From: Actinomycetes bacterium
GTDB lineage: Bacteria; Actinomycetota; Acidimicrobiia; Acidimicrobiales; Palsa-688
DNA: 7,113 nucleotides
Direction: 5' to 3'
NCBI GenBank assembly: GCA_021827285.1
Contig: JAKAWM010000146.1
Location: 1-7,113 of the forward strand
The translations under genes were made by a program, and so were the position numbers. Positions 1 to 6,551 of the stretch are shown here, piece by piece (position 1 is the first letter of the stretch; every line of letters begins with the position of its first letter). Below the pieces are notes generated by a model that worked only from the letters and a program-made list of their open reading frames with translations, had not been told where the DNA came from and ran no database searches.

Positions 1-1011
1 GCCTCGGGCGAGCCCCGCCCGGGCGCGCTGCAGAGCGCTGGCGATCTGGGAGCGTCGCCACGACCGGGCCTGATGACCACTGGGGTACCTCGGCCGCGAA
101 CCTCCTCGGGGCGAACCTCCTCGGGGGGAACGTCATCGGGGCGAACCTCCTCGGGGCGAACCTCCTCGGGGGGAACGTCATCAGCGCAGAGGGCGCCCAG
201 CCACCAGGCCTTCTCGGGCCTGAGCACAGGCCACGCCTCAGGGCTGAGCTCGGGCACCGCCGGGCTTCCCGTGGCCGTCGCACGGGCCTTCCAGACGACT
301 GCCGGGGCCGCGAGCCCAAAGCGGCTGCAGGGCGTGCCGGAGGTTGCTGCCATGGCCCGCAGCTCGAACGCCGGGGGGACGCGCCCCGTCACCAGGGCCC
401 CTGAGCTGACCTTCGGTACAACCGGGCTACCGGTCGCCGCGGGCGGGCCAGCCCCAGCCCTGGCCGCCGGGCGCGAGCTCAGGCGCCAGTTGCGGGTGGC
501 GGCGCGGGCCAGTTCCGGGACCGCCAATACGACTACCACCCGCCCGGCATCCAGCCTCGCCCAAAAGCCCGCCCACGGTGGCGGTCTATCAGGGCCAAAC
601 CAGCTCAGCCAGGCTTCTAGCCACTCATCCGGAGGAACAAGCACCATGACGACTGCACCGGGGCCGATCGAACGGCACCGCCAGAGCGACCTCGCGCACG
701 GGAGAGACGATCCGGCACCTGGCACTCTCGGGGGTAGCGGTCGGGGAGCAAGCGGCCATGCGATGGGCGGCCAGACTACGGGTCAGTTCGTTCAGCGGTT
801 TATCGGGCAGCTCCCCCAGAGCCCGGGCGGCCCGAAACCAGGCGGCTCAGCGGGCACCACTAGTGGTCCCGGCGCTAGCGCGAGGACCAAGCCCAGCCCG
901 TCCCGGGGCCCTGAGCTGGCCGAAGCCCTGGACGACGCCAGCGAAGCTCTCGCTGCTCATCAGCTGGCCCAATGGCAGCGGCGTGGTCTTTTGCATCCGG
1001 AGGTGTTCTGA
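1..1011 (+). CDS. Low-complexity Pro/Ala/Ser/Gly/Thr-rich protein of the eCIS locus, 5'-partial
   Basis: The frame is open from base 1 with no stop, so the gene probably begins upstream of the window; the first ATG (73) has no convincing ribosome site. The visible part is 336 residues. From base 97 it has six pentapeptide repeats (RTSSG/GTSSG). Two degenerate copies of about 52 residues follow, each opening with a GT(A/T)GLPVA motif at 253-276 and 415-438. A Gly/Ser/Pro-rich linker then leads to a predicted amphipathic helix in the last 30 residues (LAEALDDASEALAAHQLAQW, then a short tail ending HPEVF). It has no signal peptide, membrane segment or recognised enzyme motif. High third-position GC supports real coding. 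It sits 3 bp before the LysM gene, so it is probably an operon member. The C-terminal helix could be a docking segment and the rest a disordered spacer, but that is inference. An in-frame ATG at 646 behind a strong ribosome site could start a separate 121-residue product. Function is not recognised. Confidence 0.72.
   Translation, partial: ASGEPRPGALQSAGDLGASPRPGLMTTGVPRPRTSSGRTSSGGTSSGRTSSGRTSSGGTSSAQRAPSHQAFSGLSTGHASGLSSGTAGLPVAVARAFQTTAGAASPKRLQGVPEVAAMARSSNAGGTRPVTRAPELTFGTTGLPVAAGGPAPALAAGRELRRQLRVAARASSGTANTTTTRPASSLAQKPAHGGGLSGPNQLSQASSHSSGGTSTMTTAPGPIERHRQSDLAHGRDDPAPGTLGGSGRGASGHAMGGQTTGQFVQRFIGQLPQSPGGPKPGGSAGTTSGPGASARTKPSPSRGPELAEALDDASEALAAHQLAQWQRRGLLHPEVF
97..186 (+). repeat. 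15-bp tandem repeat, six units, coding for (R/G)TSSG
   Basis: Six contiguous 15-bp units are in frame. Units at 97-111, 112-126, 142-156 and 157-171 are identical (CGAACCTCCTCGGGG). Units at 127-141 and 172-186 are a variant starting GGAACGTCATC. The order A-A-B-A-A-B' shows a 45-bp super-unit (97-141) duplicated at 142-186, with only two base differences near the end of the second copy. The product is a Ser/Thr/Gly-rich flexible stretch. Near identity at DNA level implies recent expansion by slippage or unequal recombination. Confidence 0.95.
631..636 (+). promoter_or_regulatory. Internal ribosome binding site before in-frame ATG 646
   Basis: GGAGGA lies 9 nt upstream of an ATG at 646 that is in the same frame as the surrounding repeat-rich gene. 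It is the only strong Shine-Dalgarno match near a start codon in this gene. It could begin a 121-residue C-terminal form or be the true gene start. It also encodes Gly-Gly in a Gly-rich stretch, so chance is possible. Confidence 0.5.
999..1004 (+). promoter_or_regulatory. Ribosome binding site of the LysM/CIS tube gene
   Basis: GGAGGT lies 10 nt before ATG 1015, inside the last codons of the preceding gene. It is the strongest Shine-Dalgarno sequence at any structural gene start here, which fixes the start and suggests efficient independent initiation. Confidence 0.85.
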
Positions 1012-1014
1012 ACC

Positions 1015-1671
1015 ATGGCCACCAGTACGCAAAAAGCCTTCCTCCAAACAGAAAAGGGGGACAAGATCAATTGTTTGTTCAACCCCACCGAGCTCAGTTT
1101 CAGCCGGAGCAACTCCTGGTCAGCCCCCGAGATGCCTGGAAAGGGAGTGCCTACGCTCAATTACACCGGTGCCCAGTCGGGGTCAATGAACCTGCGCTTG
1201 TTCTTCGACAGCACGAACGAAGGCCAACCCGTCACCACCTATACCGATAAGCTGCTCGGCCTTATGGAGGTTGACTCGTCGCTGCCGGGGAGCAATGAGA
1301 ACACCAACAACGCCCGGCCTCCATGGGTGCAGTTCCACTGGGGCAGCATGCACTCCTTCAAGGCAGTCGTGACCTCCGCCTCGGTCAGCTTCACCTACTT
1401 TTCCAGCACCGGCGAACCCTTGCGGGCTACGGTGGACCTCTCCCTCACGCAGTACGAAGACGGCAAGGTCTTCGGGCCCCAGAACCCGACTTCGGGCACA
1501 CCCCATCCCCACCGCGCCCATCGCGTCCAGCCGGGTGAGACCCTGGACCGGATCGCGGCGGCCCACTATGGCACGCCCAACAATTGGAGGACGATCGCCG
1601 AACTGAACGGCATCGAAGATCCCATGGCCCTGAAGGCCGGGCGCGTGCTGGCCATCCCCGAGCTCAACTGA
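1015..1671 (+). CDS. CIS tube/baseplate-hub adaptor with C-terminal LysM (Afp7/Pvc7-like)
   Basis: This 218-residue protein matches the two-part plan of eCIS tube-initiator proteins. Residues 5-155 form a beta-rich CIS-tube domain with the typical opening LFNPTELSFSRSNSW (21-35), a conserved FFDS (63-66), WVQFHWG (104-110) and a strand pair around SFTYFSSTGEPLRATVDLSL (125-144). Residues 168-216 form one LysM domain (HRVQPGETLDRIAAAHYG, then WRTIAELNGI and GRVLAIPE). In the Afp/PVC family this protein sits between the VgrG hub and the inner tube; the LysM fold there is a structural clamp in the baseplate rather than a peptidoglycan binder. There is no signal peptide, fitting a cytoplasmically assembled particle. 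ATG 1015 is supported by GGAGGT 10 nt upstream. The stop overlaps the VgrG start (TGATG), indicating translational coupling. The family call is strong from motif layout and neighbours. Confidence 0.93.
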   Translation: MATSTQKAFLQTEKGDKINCLFNPTELSFSRSNSWSAPEMPGKGVPTLNYTGAQSGSMNLRLFFDSTNEGQPVTTYTDKLLGLMEVDSSLPGSNENTNNARPPWVQFHWGSMHSFKAVVTSASVSFTYFSSTGEPLRATVDLSLTQYEDGKVFGPQNPTSGTPHPHRAHRVQPGETLDRIAAAHYGTPNNWRTIAELNGIEDPMALKAGRVLAIPELN

Positions 1672-3419
1672 TGCCGATCACCCTCGCACCGAACATCAGC
1701 CTTAACGGCCAGGCGCTGGCGACCAAATGGCAGGAGGCGCTGCTCGAGTGCAAGGTTGACCTGGAGCTGAAAGCGCCGGGCCAGGTGACGCTGCGCTTCA
1801 GCGACCCCGGCTACTCTCTTTCTCAAGAACCGGCACTGGCACTGGGGGGCCAGGTCACTGTTTCGGTACCGCAGGCCGGGTCGCTCATAACCGCCGAAGT
1901 GACCTCCCTAAGCGTGGAACAACGGCAAGGAGAAAACCCCGAGCTGGTCGTCACCGCCTGGGACAAGAGCCACCGCATGGCCCGCGGCTCCAAGGTAAAG
2001 ACCTATCTGAACATTGCCTATTCCGATATCGTCTCCCAGCTCGCCACTGACTACGGGCTCACCACCTCTACGGACCCTACCGGGGCGGTCCTGGAGTACG
2101 TCCTTCAGATCTCCTCGGATCTCGCCTTCCTCTCTGATATGGCTACCCGCAGTGGCTTTGTCTGGTGGGTCGAGGGGACAACGCTCCACTTCAAGAAGCC
2201 GGCTTCGGGCAGCACCATAGACCTCAAGCTGGGCGACACCCTGCGCAGCTTCTCGGTCCGGCTCTCAGGCCAGGCGCCGGGCGAGGTCCAGGTTTACGGG
2301 TGGGACCGGGGCCAGCAACAAAAGCTGAGCGGCACCGCCAGCTCCCAGACGCTGTCCGCCAGCTCCACGTTCGCGTCCAAGGCGTCCCACCCCGACAGCG
2401 CCTTCGGCTCGGCCACGCTCACCACCGCCGCCCTGGCCGGTGCCACCCAGGAGGAAGTGGCCACCTTGAGCCAGGCGCTTTTCGACTGGGTCGCCTCAAC
2501 GTCGGTAAGCGCCGTGGGCCTGGCCGAGGTGACCGCAGCCATCAAGCTAGGGACATCAGTCAAGATCGAGGACACCGGCCCCTTGGCCGGTACCTACCCA
2601 GTGAGCAAAGTCGAGCACACTTACCGACCGGGACGCGGCTTCTTGACCCGGTTCTGGTCTGGCGGGCAAGGGACAATGCTGGCCAGCGCCCCTTCCCGTT
2701 ACCCGCCCCTGCAGGGCCCGACGACCCACCACCCCGGCCTGGTGGTAGGCCAAGTAACAAGTATAAACGACCCCAACCAGACGGGCCGGGTCAAGGTGCG
2801 GTTCCCGGGCCTGTCAGATAGCGATGAAAGCGCCTGGGGCCGAATACTTTCCCCCGGGGGTGGCACCAACATGGGCAGCGTCATCCTCCCCGAAGTGGGC
2901 GACGAAGTCCTGGTCGGTTTCGAGCACGGCGATCCCCGCCAGCCCGTCATCTTGGGAGGGCTCTACGGCTCGAAGTCCACCATCCCGAAATGGCCCGTCA
3001 AGGAGGGCAAGGTCGCGTCACGGCTTTTTACCTCCCGCCTTGGCCACACCATAGAGCTGTCCGACGGGGACAGCAGCGCCGACCAGTACTTCATGGTCCA
3101 GTTGGCCGGCCAGCAGCACACGCTTAAGATAACCAAGGAAGCGACCAACCTCGAAATCCCAAGTGGCCAAGCCCTCACCGTCAAGGCAGGGGACACCCAA
3201 GTAGCCTTCTCGACCAGCGGCGACGTCACCATAAAGGGCAGCAACATCACCCTTCAAGCACAGCAGAACGTAAAGATCGAAGGTCTCCAAGTAGACGTAT
3301 CCGCCCAGAGCCAGCTGCAGTTGCAAGGTCAAAGCCAGGCCAGCATGAAAGGCGCCATACTGCAACTGCAAAGCGACGGCCCAGCCTCGCTCAAGGGCGC
3401 CATAGTCCAGATCAACTGA
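1671..3419 (+). CDS. VgrG-like spike/hub protein (Afp8/Pvc8-like)
   Basis: This 582-residue protein forms the trimeric central spike of the injection particle. Residues 1-350 are the gp27-like hub, with recognisable stretches at SDIVSQLATDYGLT and SGFVWWVEGTTLHF. Residues 357-433 are the gp5-type OB domain (LVVGQVTSINDPNQTGRVKV, then WGRILSPGGGTNMGSVILPEV, GDEVLVGFEHGDPRQPVILG and GLYG), the clearest diagnostic block. Residues from about 490 to the end are a beta-helical needle with alternating hydrophobic residues and two ASxKGAIxQ repeats 15 residues apart at the tip. There is no added C-terminal effector domain and no lysozyme domain. The frame is open further upstream to ATG 1584, but that would overlap the LysM gene by 88 bp and add 29 Arg-rich residues foreign to the family. 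ATG 1671, coupled through TGATG, is the better start. No Shine-Dalgarno sequence is visible, so reinitiation is likely. ATA isoleucine codons are frequent. Confidence 0.95.
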   Translation: MPITLAPNISLNGQALATKWQEALLECKVDLELKAPGQVTLRFSDPGYSLSQEPALALGGQVTVSVPQAGSLITAEVTSLSVEQRQGENPELVVTAWDKSHRMARGSKVKTYLNIAYSDIVSQLATDYGLTTSTDPTGAVLEYVLQISSDLAFLSDMATRSGFVWWVEGTTLHFKKPASGSTIDLKLGDTLRSFSVRLSGQAPGEVQVYGWDRGQQQKLSGTASSQTLSASSTFASKASHPDSAFGSATLTTAALAGATQEEVATLSQALFDWVASTSVSAVGLAEVTAAIKLGTSVKIEDTGPLAGTYPVSKVEHTYRPGRGFLTRFWSGGQGTMLASAPSRYPPLQGPTTHHPGLVVGQVTSINDPNQTGRVKVRFPGLSDSDESAWGRILSPGGGTNMGSVILPEVGDEVLVGFEHGDPRQPVILGGLYGSKSTIPKWPVKEGKVASRLFTSRLGHTIELSDGDSSADQYFMVQLAGQQHTLKITKEATNLEIPSGQALTVKAGDTQVAFSTSGDVTIKGSNITLQAQQNVKIEGLQVDVSAQSQLQLQGQSQASMKGAILQLQSDGPASLKGAIVQIN

Positions 3420-3420
3420 A

Positions 3421-3906
3421 ATGCCCGACAACAGCCTTGCCAACATAGGGCCGACCGGCGCAAATGGCGCGATGGTCCCGGCACCCTCCCAGCCGGAGAT
3501 AAGCGCGGGCGCGTCCTTCGTGGGACGCGGCTTTTCTTTCCCCATGGGAGTAGACCGCGACGGTGGCTTGCGGCTCACCCGAGGCCCCGAAGATCTCGAC
3601 ACGTCAATGCGCGTGATCCTGTCCACTGCACCGGGGGAGCGGCTCATGAGGCCGCAATTCGGCTGCCGGATATGGGAGCTCCACTTCGAGCCCGTGAACT
3701 TCAACACCCTGGGCCTCATGGACCAAGCCGTCCGAGATGCCTTGGCTCAGTGGGAACCGCGGGTGGAGGTAACCGAGGTCCAATGTGACCCTGACCCTCG
3801 TGACCCCTACCTCGTCCACATACACATCGCCTACAAGATCCGGGCCACCAATGACCGCCGCAACCTCGTCTACCCGTTTTACGTGATACCCCGAGAGGAG
3901 CCGTAA
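3421..3906 (+). CDS. gp25-like baseplate wedge protein (Afp9/Pvc9-like)
   Basis: This 161-residue protein belongs to the GPW/gp25 family, the conserved wedge subunit that contacts the sheath's first ring in phage T4, type VI systems and eCIS. The core starts at GRGFSFPMGVDRDGG (35-49). It continues through VILSTAPGERLMRPQFGCRI (65-84), which is strongly conserved, and carries the EPR wedge-core motif in WEPRVEVTEV (residues 112-114). It ends with the family's C-terminal strands. The first 35 residues are Gly/Pro/Ala-rich and absent from most gp25 proteins, which are nearer 130-140 residues. ATG 3421 begins 2 nt after the VgrG stop triplet and lacks a Shine-Dalgarno match, consistent with coupling to VgrG. 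Five of its eight isoleucines use ATA. No PAAR gene intervenes before or after it, unlike Afp/PVC, where the tip gene follows. Confidence 0.94.
   Translation: MPDNSLANIGPTGANGAMVPAPSQPEISAGASFVGRGFSFPMGVDRDGGLRLTRGPEDLDTSMRVILSTAPGERLMRPQFGCRIWELHFEPVNFNTLGLMDQAVRDALAQWEPRVEVTEVQCDPDPRDPYLVHIHIAYKIRATNDRRNLVYPFYVIPREEP
3895..3900 (+). promoter_or_regulatory. Ribosome binding site deciding the TTG start of the J-like gene
   Basis: GAGGAG lies 6 nt before TTG 3907, overlapping the last codons of gp25. The position supports the non-ATG start; there is no nearby in-frame ATG or GTG that keeps the conserved N-terminus. Confidence 0.8.
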
Positions 3907-5931
3907 TTGTCACTCCAGGCCCCCAACCTCGATGACCGCCGCTTCCAGGACATCGTCGACGAGACCAAGCTCCTGATCCCCAAGTACTGCCCGGAGTGGA
4001 CCAACCATAACCTCTCGGATCCCGGCGTGGCGCTGATCGAGCTCTTCGCCTGGATGAGCGACGCCCTCTTGTACCGGCTCAATCAGGTGCCGGACCGGTT
4101 TTACACGAAGTTCTTGGAGCTCATGGGCGTTGAGCCGCACCCGCCCACGGCCGCCCGAGCCGATGTCACCTTCTGGCTATCGACCGTGCTTTCCCACCCC
4201 GTCACGGTGCCGCGCGGCACCCAGGTCGGAGCGCCCGGGCTGGGACCAGCCGTGATTTTCGAGACCACTGAGAATCTGGTCATTTCACCACCGGAGCTGA
4301 TCGCGGCCCGGACCAGCCGCGGGGGCACGGGCACAGCTTCCCTAGTAGATGCTTGGGACGACCTCCGCTTCTCCGGTTCTGTGGTCCGCTGCTTCACCTC
4401 CACTCCCAGGCCCCTGCCTGGGGACGCCATGTACCTCGGTTTCACTTCCAGCCTGGCTCGTACCGCACTGCGCCTCCGGGTGATCGCCACCAGCCCGGCC
4501 GGCATCGGCATTTACCCCTCTCGCCCACCCCTCACCTGGGAGGCCTGGTCGGGAGAAGCATGGGTCAGCGTCCCGGTCTATACCGACACAACAGGTGGCC
4601 TCAACCGGGACGGTGAGATCGTGCTCCTGGTCCCCCCCGCCCACGAGGCCCTGGCCCTGGACAATACGCGCGCTTATTGGTTGCGCGTCGTAATGACGAG
4701 AACCGCTCCTGGCGAACCGAGCTACCAGGCGTCGCCACAAGTACGTTCGATAATTGCCGACGCTCTGGGTGGCACCGCTTTGGCCGAGCACTCCATGGCC
4801 CGGGGGCCGGAAACGCTTGGGCGCTCCAACGGTCTCCCCGGGCAGGCGTTCCACCTCCAGCATCCCCCCGTCCTGGCCCGGCGGGAGGGCGAAGCCCTCC
4901 AGGTGGCACTCGGGAACGTGGTGACCACTTGGCAAGAAGTCGAAGACTTCAGTGCCTCGGGGCCGACCGACCTCCACTACACATTGGACGGTGCGACGGG
5001 GTCGGTGCATTTTGGCCCCCGCGTGCGCTATGCCGACGGCACCTGGCGCCAGCACGGGGCCGTCCCCCCCGCCGGAGCCGAGGTCATAATGCCTTGCTAC
5101 CGCCACGGCGGAGGCGCCCACGGCAACGTCGGTACCGGCATCCTGAGCAGCCTGCGCAGCACGGTCGCCTTCATCGATCGGGTTACGAACCTCCAGCCGG
5201 CCACTGGAGGAGCAGACGCCGAAGCTGTCAACGAGGCGAAAAGGCGTGGGCCGTTCAGCCTACGGACGAGCGAGCGGGCTGTAACGCCCCACGACTTCGA
5301 GCGACTGGCCTCCGAGGCTTCCGTGGAAGTAAGGCGGGCCCGCTGCCTGGGCCCGAGCAGCCCCGGCGGGCCCGTGCGGCTGCTGGTGGTCCCGCACGTC
5401 CGGCGCCACCCTGAGAGCCAGTCGATCGACGATTTCGCGCTGACAGACGGCCTCGTCTCTAGTATCTCCCGCTACCTGGAGCCTCGTCGCCTGCTTGGCG
5501 TGGCGGTCGAGATATCGACCCCGTACTACCAGGGAGTCACCGTAGCCGCCCATTTGCACGCCCTTCCTACCGCCAGCGATGAAGTTTTGGCCCGCATCCG
5601 GGCGGACGCTCTCGACATCCTCTACCGTTGGGTCAATCCGCTCACGGGTGGGCCGAGCGGCCGCGGCTGGCCCTGGGACACCGATTTGAACGCCGCCCCC
5701 ATCGCCCAGCTCCTGGAACAGGTGGCTGGAGTCGATCGCGTGGACGAGGTCTTGCTCTTCGAATGCGACCTGCGCACGGGCAGGCGCTATGGCCAGGCCA
5801 AAGAAGTAGTGCACCTGGACGAACGCTCACTCTTCCTTTCTGCGCCCCAACCGCTCCCGGTCCTTGTTGACGAACCGGGTACGGCCACGCGCGTGGCCTC
5901 GCCCAGCCATAGCGTAGTGGTGGTCAAATGA
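3907..5931 (+). CDS. Baseplate J-like wedge protein (Afp11/Pvc11-like)
   Basis: This 674-residue protein is the large baseplate wedge component, related to phage P2 gpJ, T4 gp6 and Afp11. The N-terminus has the diagnostic helix pair NLSDPGVALIELFAWMSDAL (35-54) and YRLNQVPDRFYTKFLELMGV (56-75). A variable beta-rich middle follows. The J core contains YRHGGGAHGNVGTG (398-411), the run RGPFSLRTSERAVTPHDFERLA (447-468, given by its ends here) typical of these proteins, and a C-terminal part with YYQGVTVAAHLHA. In the particle it dimerises around the hub and links wedges to the sheath platform. The start is TTG, directly after the gp25 stop (TAA-TTG) with GAGGAG 6 nt upstream. Its stop overlaps the next gene by ATGA. 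Two seven-C runs, at 4632-4638 and 5064-5070, each encode V-P-P-A. It is full length for an eCIS J-like protein, although some relatives are longer. Confidence 0.94.
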   Translation: MSLQAPNLDDRRFQDIVDETKLLIPKYCPEWTNHNLSDPGVALIELFAWMSDALLYRLNQVPDRFYTKFLELMGVEPHPPTAARADVTFWLSTVLSHPVTVPRGTQVGAPGLGPAVIFETTENLVISPPELIAARTSRGGTGTASLVDAWDDLRFSGSVVRCFTSTPRPLPGDAMYLGFTSSLARTALRLRVIATSPAGIGIYPSRPPLTWEAWSGEAWVSVPVYTDTTGGLNRDGEIVLLVPPAHEALALDNTRAYWLRVVMTRTAPGEPSYQASPQVRSIIADALGGTALAEHSMARGPETLGRSNGLPGQAFHLQHPPVLARREGEALQVALGNVVTTWQEVEDFSASGPTDLHYTLDGATGSVHFGPRVRYADGTWRQHGAVPPAGAEVIMPCYRHGGGAHGNVGTGILSSLRSTVAFIDRVTNLQPATGGADAEAVNEAKRRGPFSLRTSERAVTPHDFERLASEASVEVRRARCLGPSSPGGPVRLLVVPHVRRHPESQSIDDFALTDGLVSSISRYLEPRRLLGVAVEISTPYYQGVTVAAHLHALPTASDEVLARIRADALDILYRWVNPLTGGPSGRGWPWDTDLNAAPIAQLLEQVAGVDRVDEVLLFECDLRTGRRYGQAKEVVHLDERSLFLSAPQPLPVLVDEPGTATRVASPSHSVVVVK

Positions 5932-6551
5932 GCGTTCCTGGAGGGCATGCCCTCACTCCAGCCGCCGGCCAAGCCCTTGCGGGCCTCGGGCGCAGCCCCG
6001 ACGCGCCCCAACCGCGCCGCGCAGACTGGCTCGTCGGCCAACTCCCCGTGGGCATGCTCGACGACAATTTCTTCTACCGGTTCGCCTCGATTTTCCAGGA
6101 GGAAGGCTCCACGTTCCTCGACAGCATCGACAACCTGGACAATATCCTTGACCCGGCCGTTGCTCCGCCCGCCATGGTGAGGTTTCTCGGTGCGTGGCTT
6201 GCCCTCCCCGCCCTCCACCCGGATCTGGATGAGCTCTACCAGCGCCGGTTCGTCAAGGCAGGAGCGAAGCTGCGCTGGTGGAGGGGCACCAAACGAGGGC
6301 TAAGCGAGTACCTCGAGCTGCTGACGGGGGGAGCGGTGGAAGTGGTGGACAATGGGGGGATATTTCGCCAGGGTGAAGTAGGCCAGAGGCTTCCCCAGGT
6401 GCGGATTACCGCAGAAGGCACCGGGTGGCTCAACGAGGCGGACTTCATAGAGGTAGTGCGCGACGAGGTGCCTGCCAATGCGAGCGTGGAGGTCTTCGTC
6501 GGGCAACGTAGGATATGGCCGCGAGAAAGCGAGCAGAGAAGTGCCGACTGA
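5928..6551 (+). CDS. Tail protein I-like baseplate wedge protein (Afp12/Pvc12-like)
   Basis: This 207-residue protein resembles phage P2 gpI and Afp12, the partner that complexes with the J-like protein in the wedge. The family signature is clear: LPVGMLDDNFFYRFASIFQE (39-58), then IDNLDNILDPAVAPPAMV (67-84) and RFLGAWLALP (85-94). A second block, RWWRGTKRGLSEYLELLTGG (116-135), is the conserved RGTxxGL segment. The first 30 residues are Ala/Pro/Gly-rich and not conserved. It starts at an ATG overlapping the J-like stop by 4 bp (ATGA) with only a weak GTGGTGG upstream, so coupled translation is likely. This order, J then I, is standard for both phage tails and eCIS. The end overlaps the next gene by 11 bp if that gene starts at GTG 6541. 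Confidence 0.93.
   Translation: MSVPGGHALTPAAGQALAGLGRSPDAPQPRRADWLVGQLPVGMLDDNFFYRFASIFQEEGSTFLDSIDNLDNILDPAVAPPAMVRFLGAWLALPALHPDLDELYQRRFVKAGAKLRWWRGTKRGLSEYLELLTGGAVEVVDNGGIFRQGEVGQRLPQVRITAEGTGWLNEADFIEVVRDEVPANASVEVFVGQRRIWPRESEQRSAD

Noticed and set aside
97..186. CRISPR array or regulatory iterons
   Set aside because: Units are contiguous 15-mers without spacers, and in frame with coding sequence; a coding minisatellite explains them.
1015..1671. LysM protein as a peptidoglycan hydrolase or cell-wall binder
   Set aside because: No signal peptide or catalytic domain; the N-terminal CIS-tube domain and position before VgrG fit the structural Afp7-like role.
2574..2591. Perfect 7-bp inverted repeat with a 4-nt loop (ACCGGCC/GGCCGGT) considered as a terminator
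   Set aside because: It is inside VgrG coding sequence, has no T tract and encodes a conserved-looking stretch; such palindromes are common at this GC content.
2165..2821. Plus-strand ORF (218 codons) in another frame of VgrG
   Set aside because: Arg/Gly/Pro-rich out-of-frame shadow lying inside the VgrG hub and OB domain.
3018..3719. Minus-strand ORF (233 codons) across the VgrG/gp25 junction
   Set aside because: It crosses two clear plus-strand genes and its sequence is the mirror of the beta-helix repeats; no recognisable domain or ribosome site.
4405..4422. Perfect 7-bp inverted repeat with a 4-nt loop (CCCAGGC/GCCTGGG)
   Set aside because: Within J-like coding sequence, no T tract, no gene boundary nearby; probably chance.
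4342..5121. Long minus-strand ORF (259 codons) opposite the J-like gene
   Set aside because: High-GC shadow of a confidently identified gene; no family motif, and it lies wholly inside conserved J-like coding sequence.
4677..5414. Plus-strand ORF (245 codons) in another frame of the J-like gene
   Set aside because: Arg/Pro-rich composition typical of a shifted high-GC frame; the J-like motifs are in the other frame.
3421..6551. Ordinary contractile-tailed prophage
   Set aside because: No capsid, terminase, portal, integrase or lysis genes are visible, and the LysM/CIS-tube protein plus eCIS-type VgrG and gene order fit an injection system better. Sequence outside the window could still bear on this.
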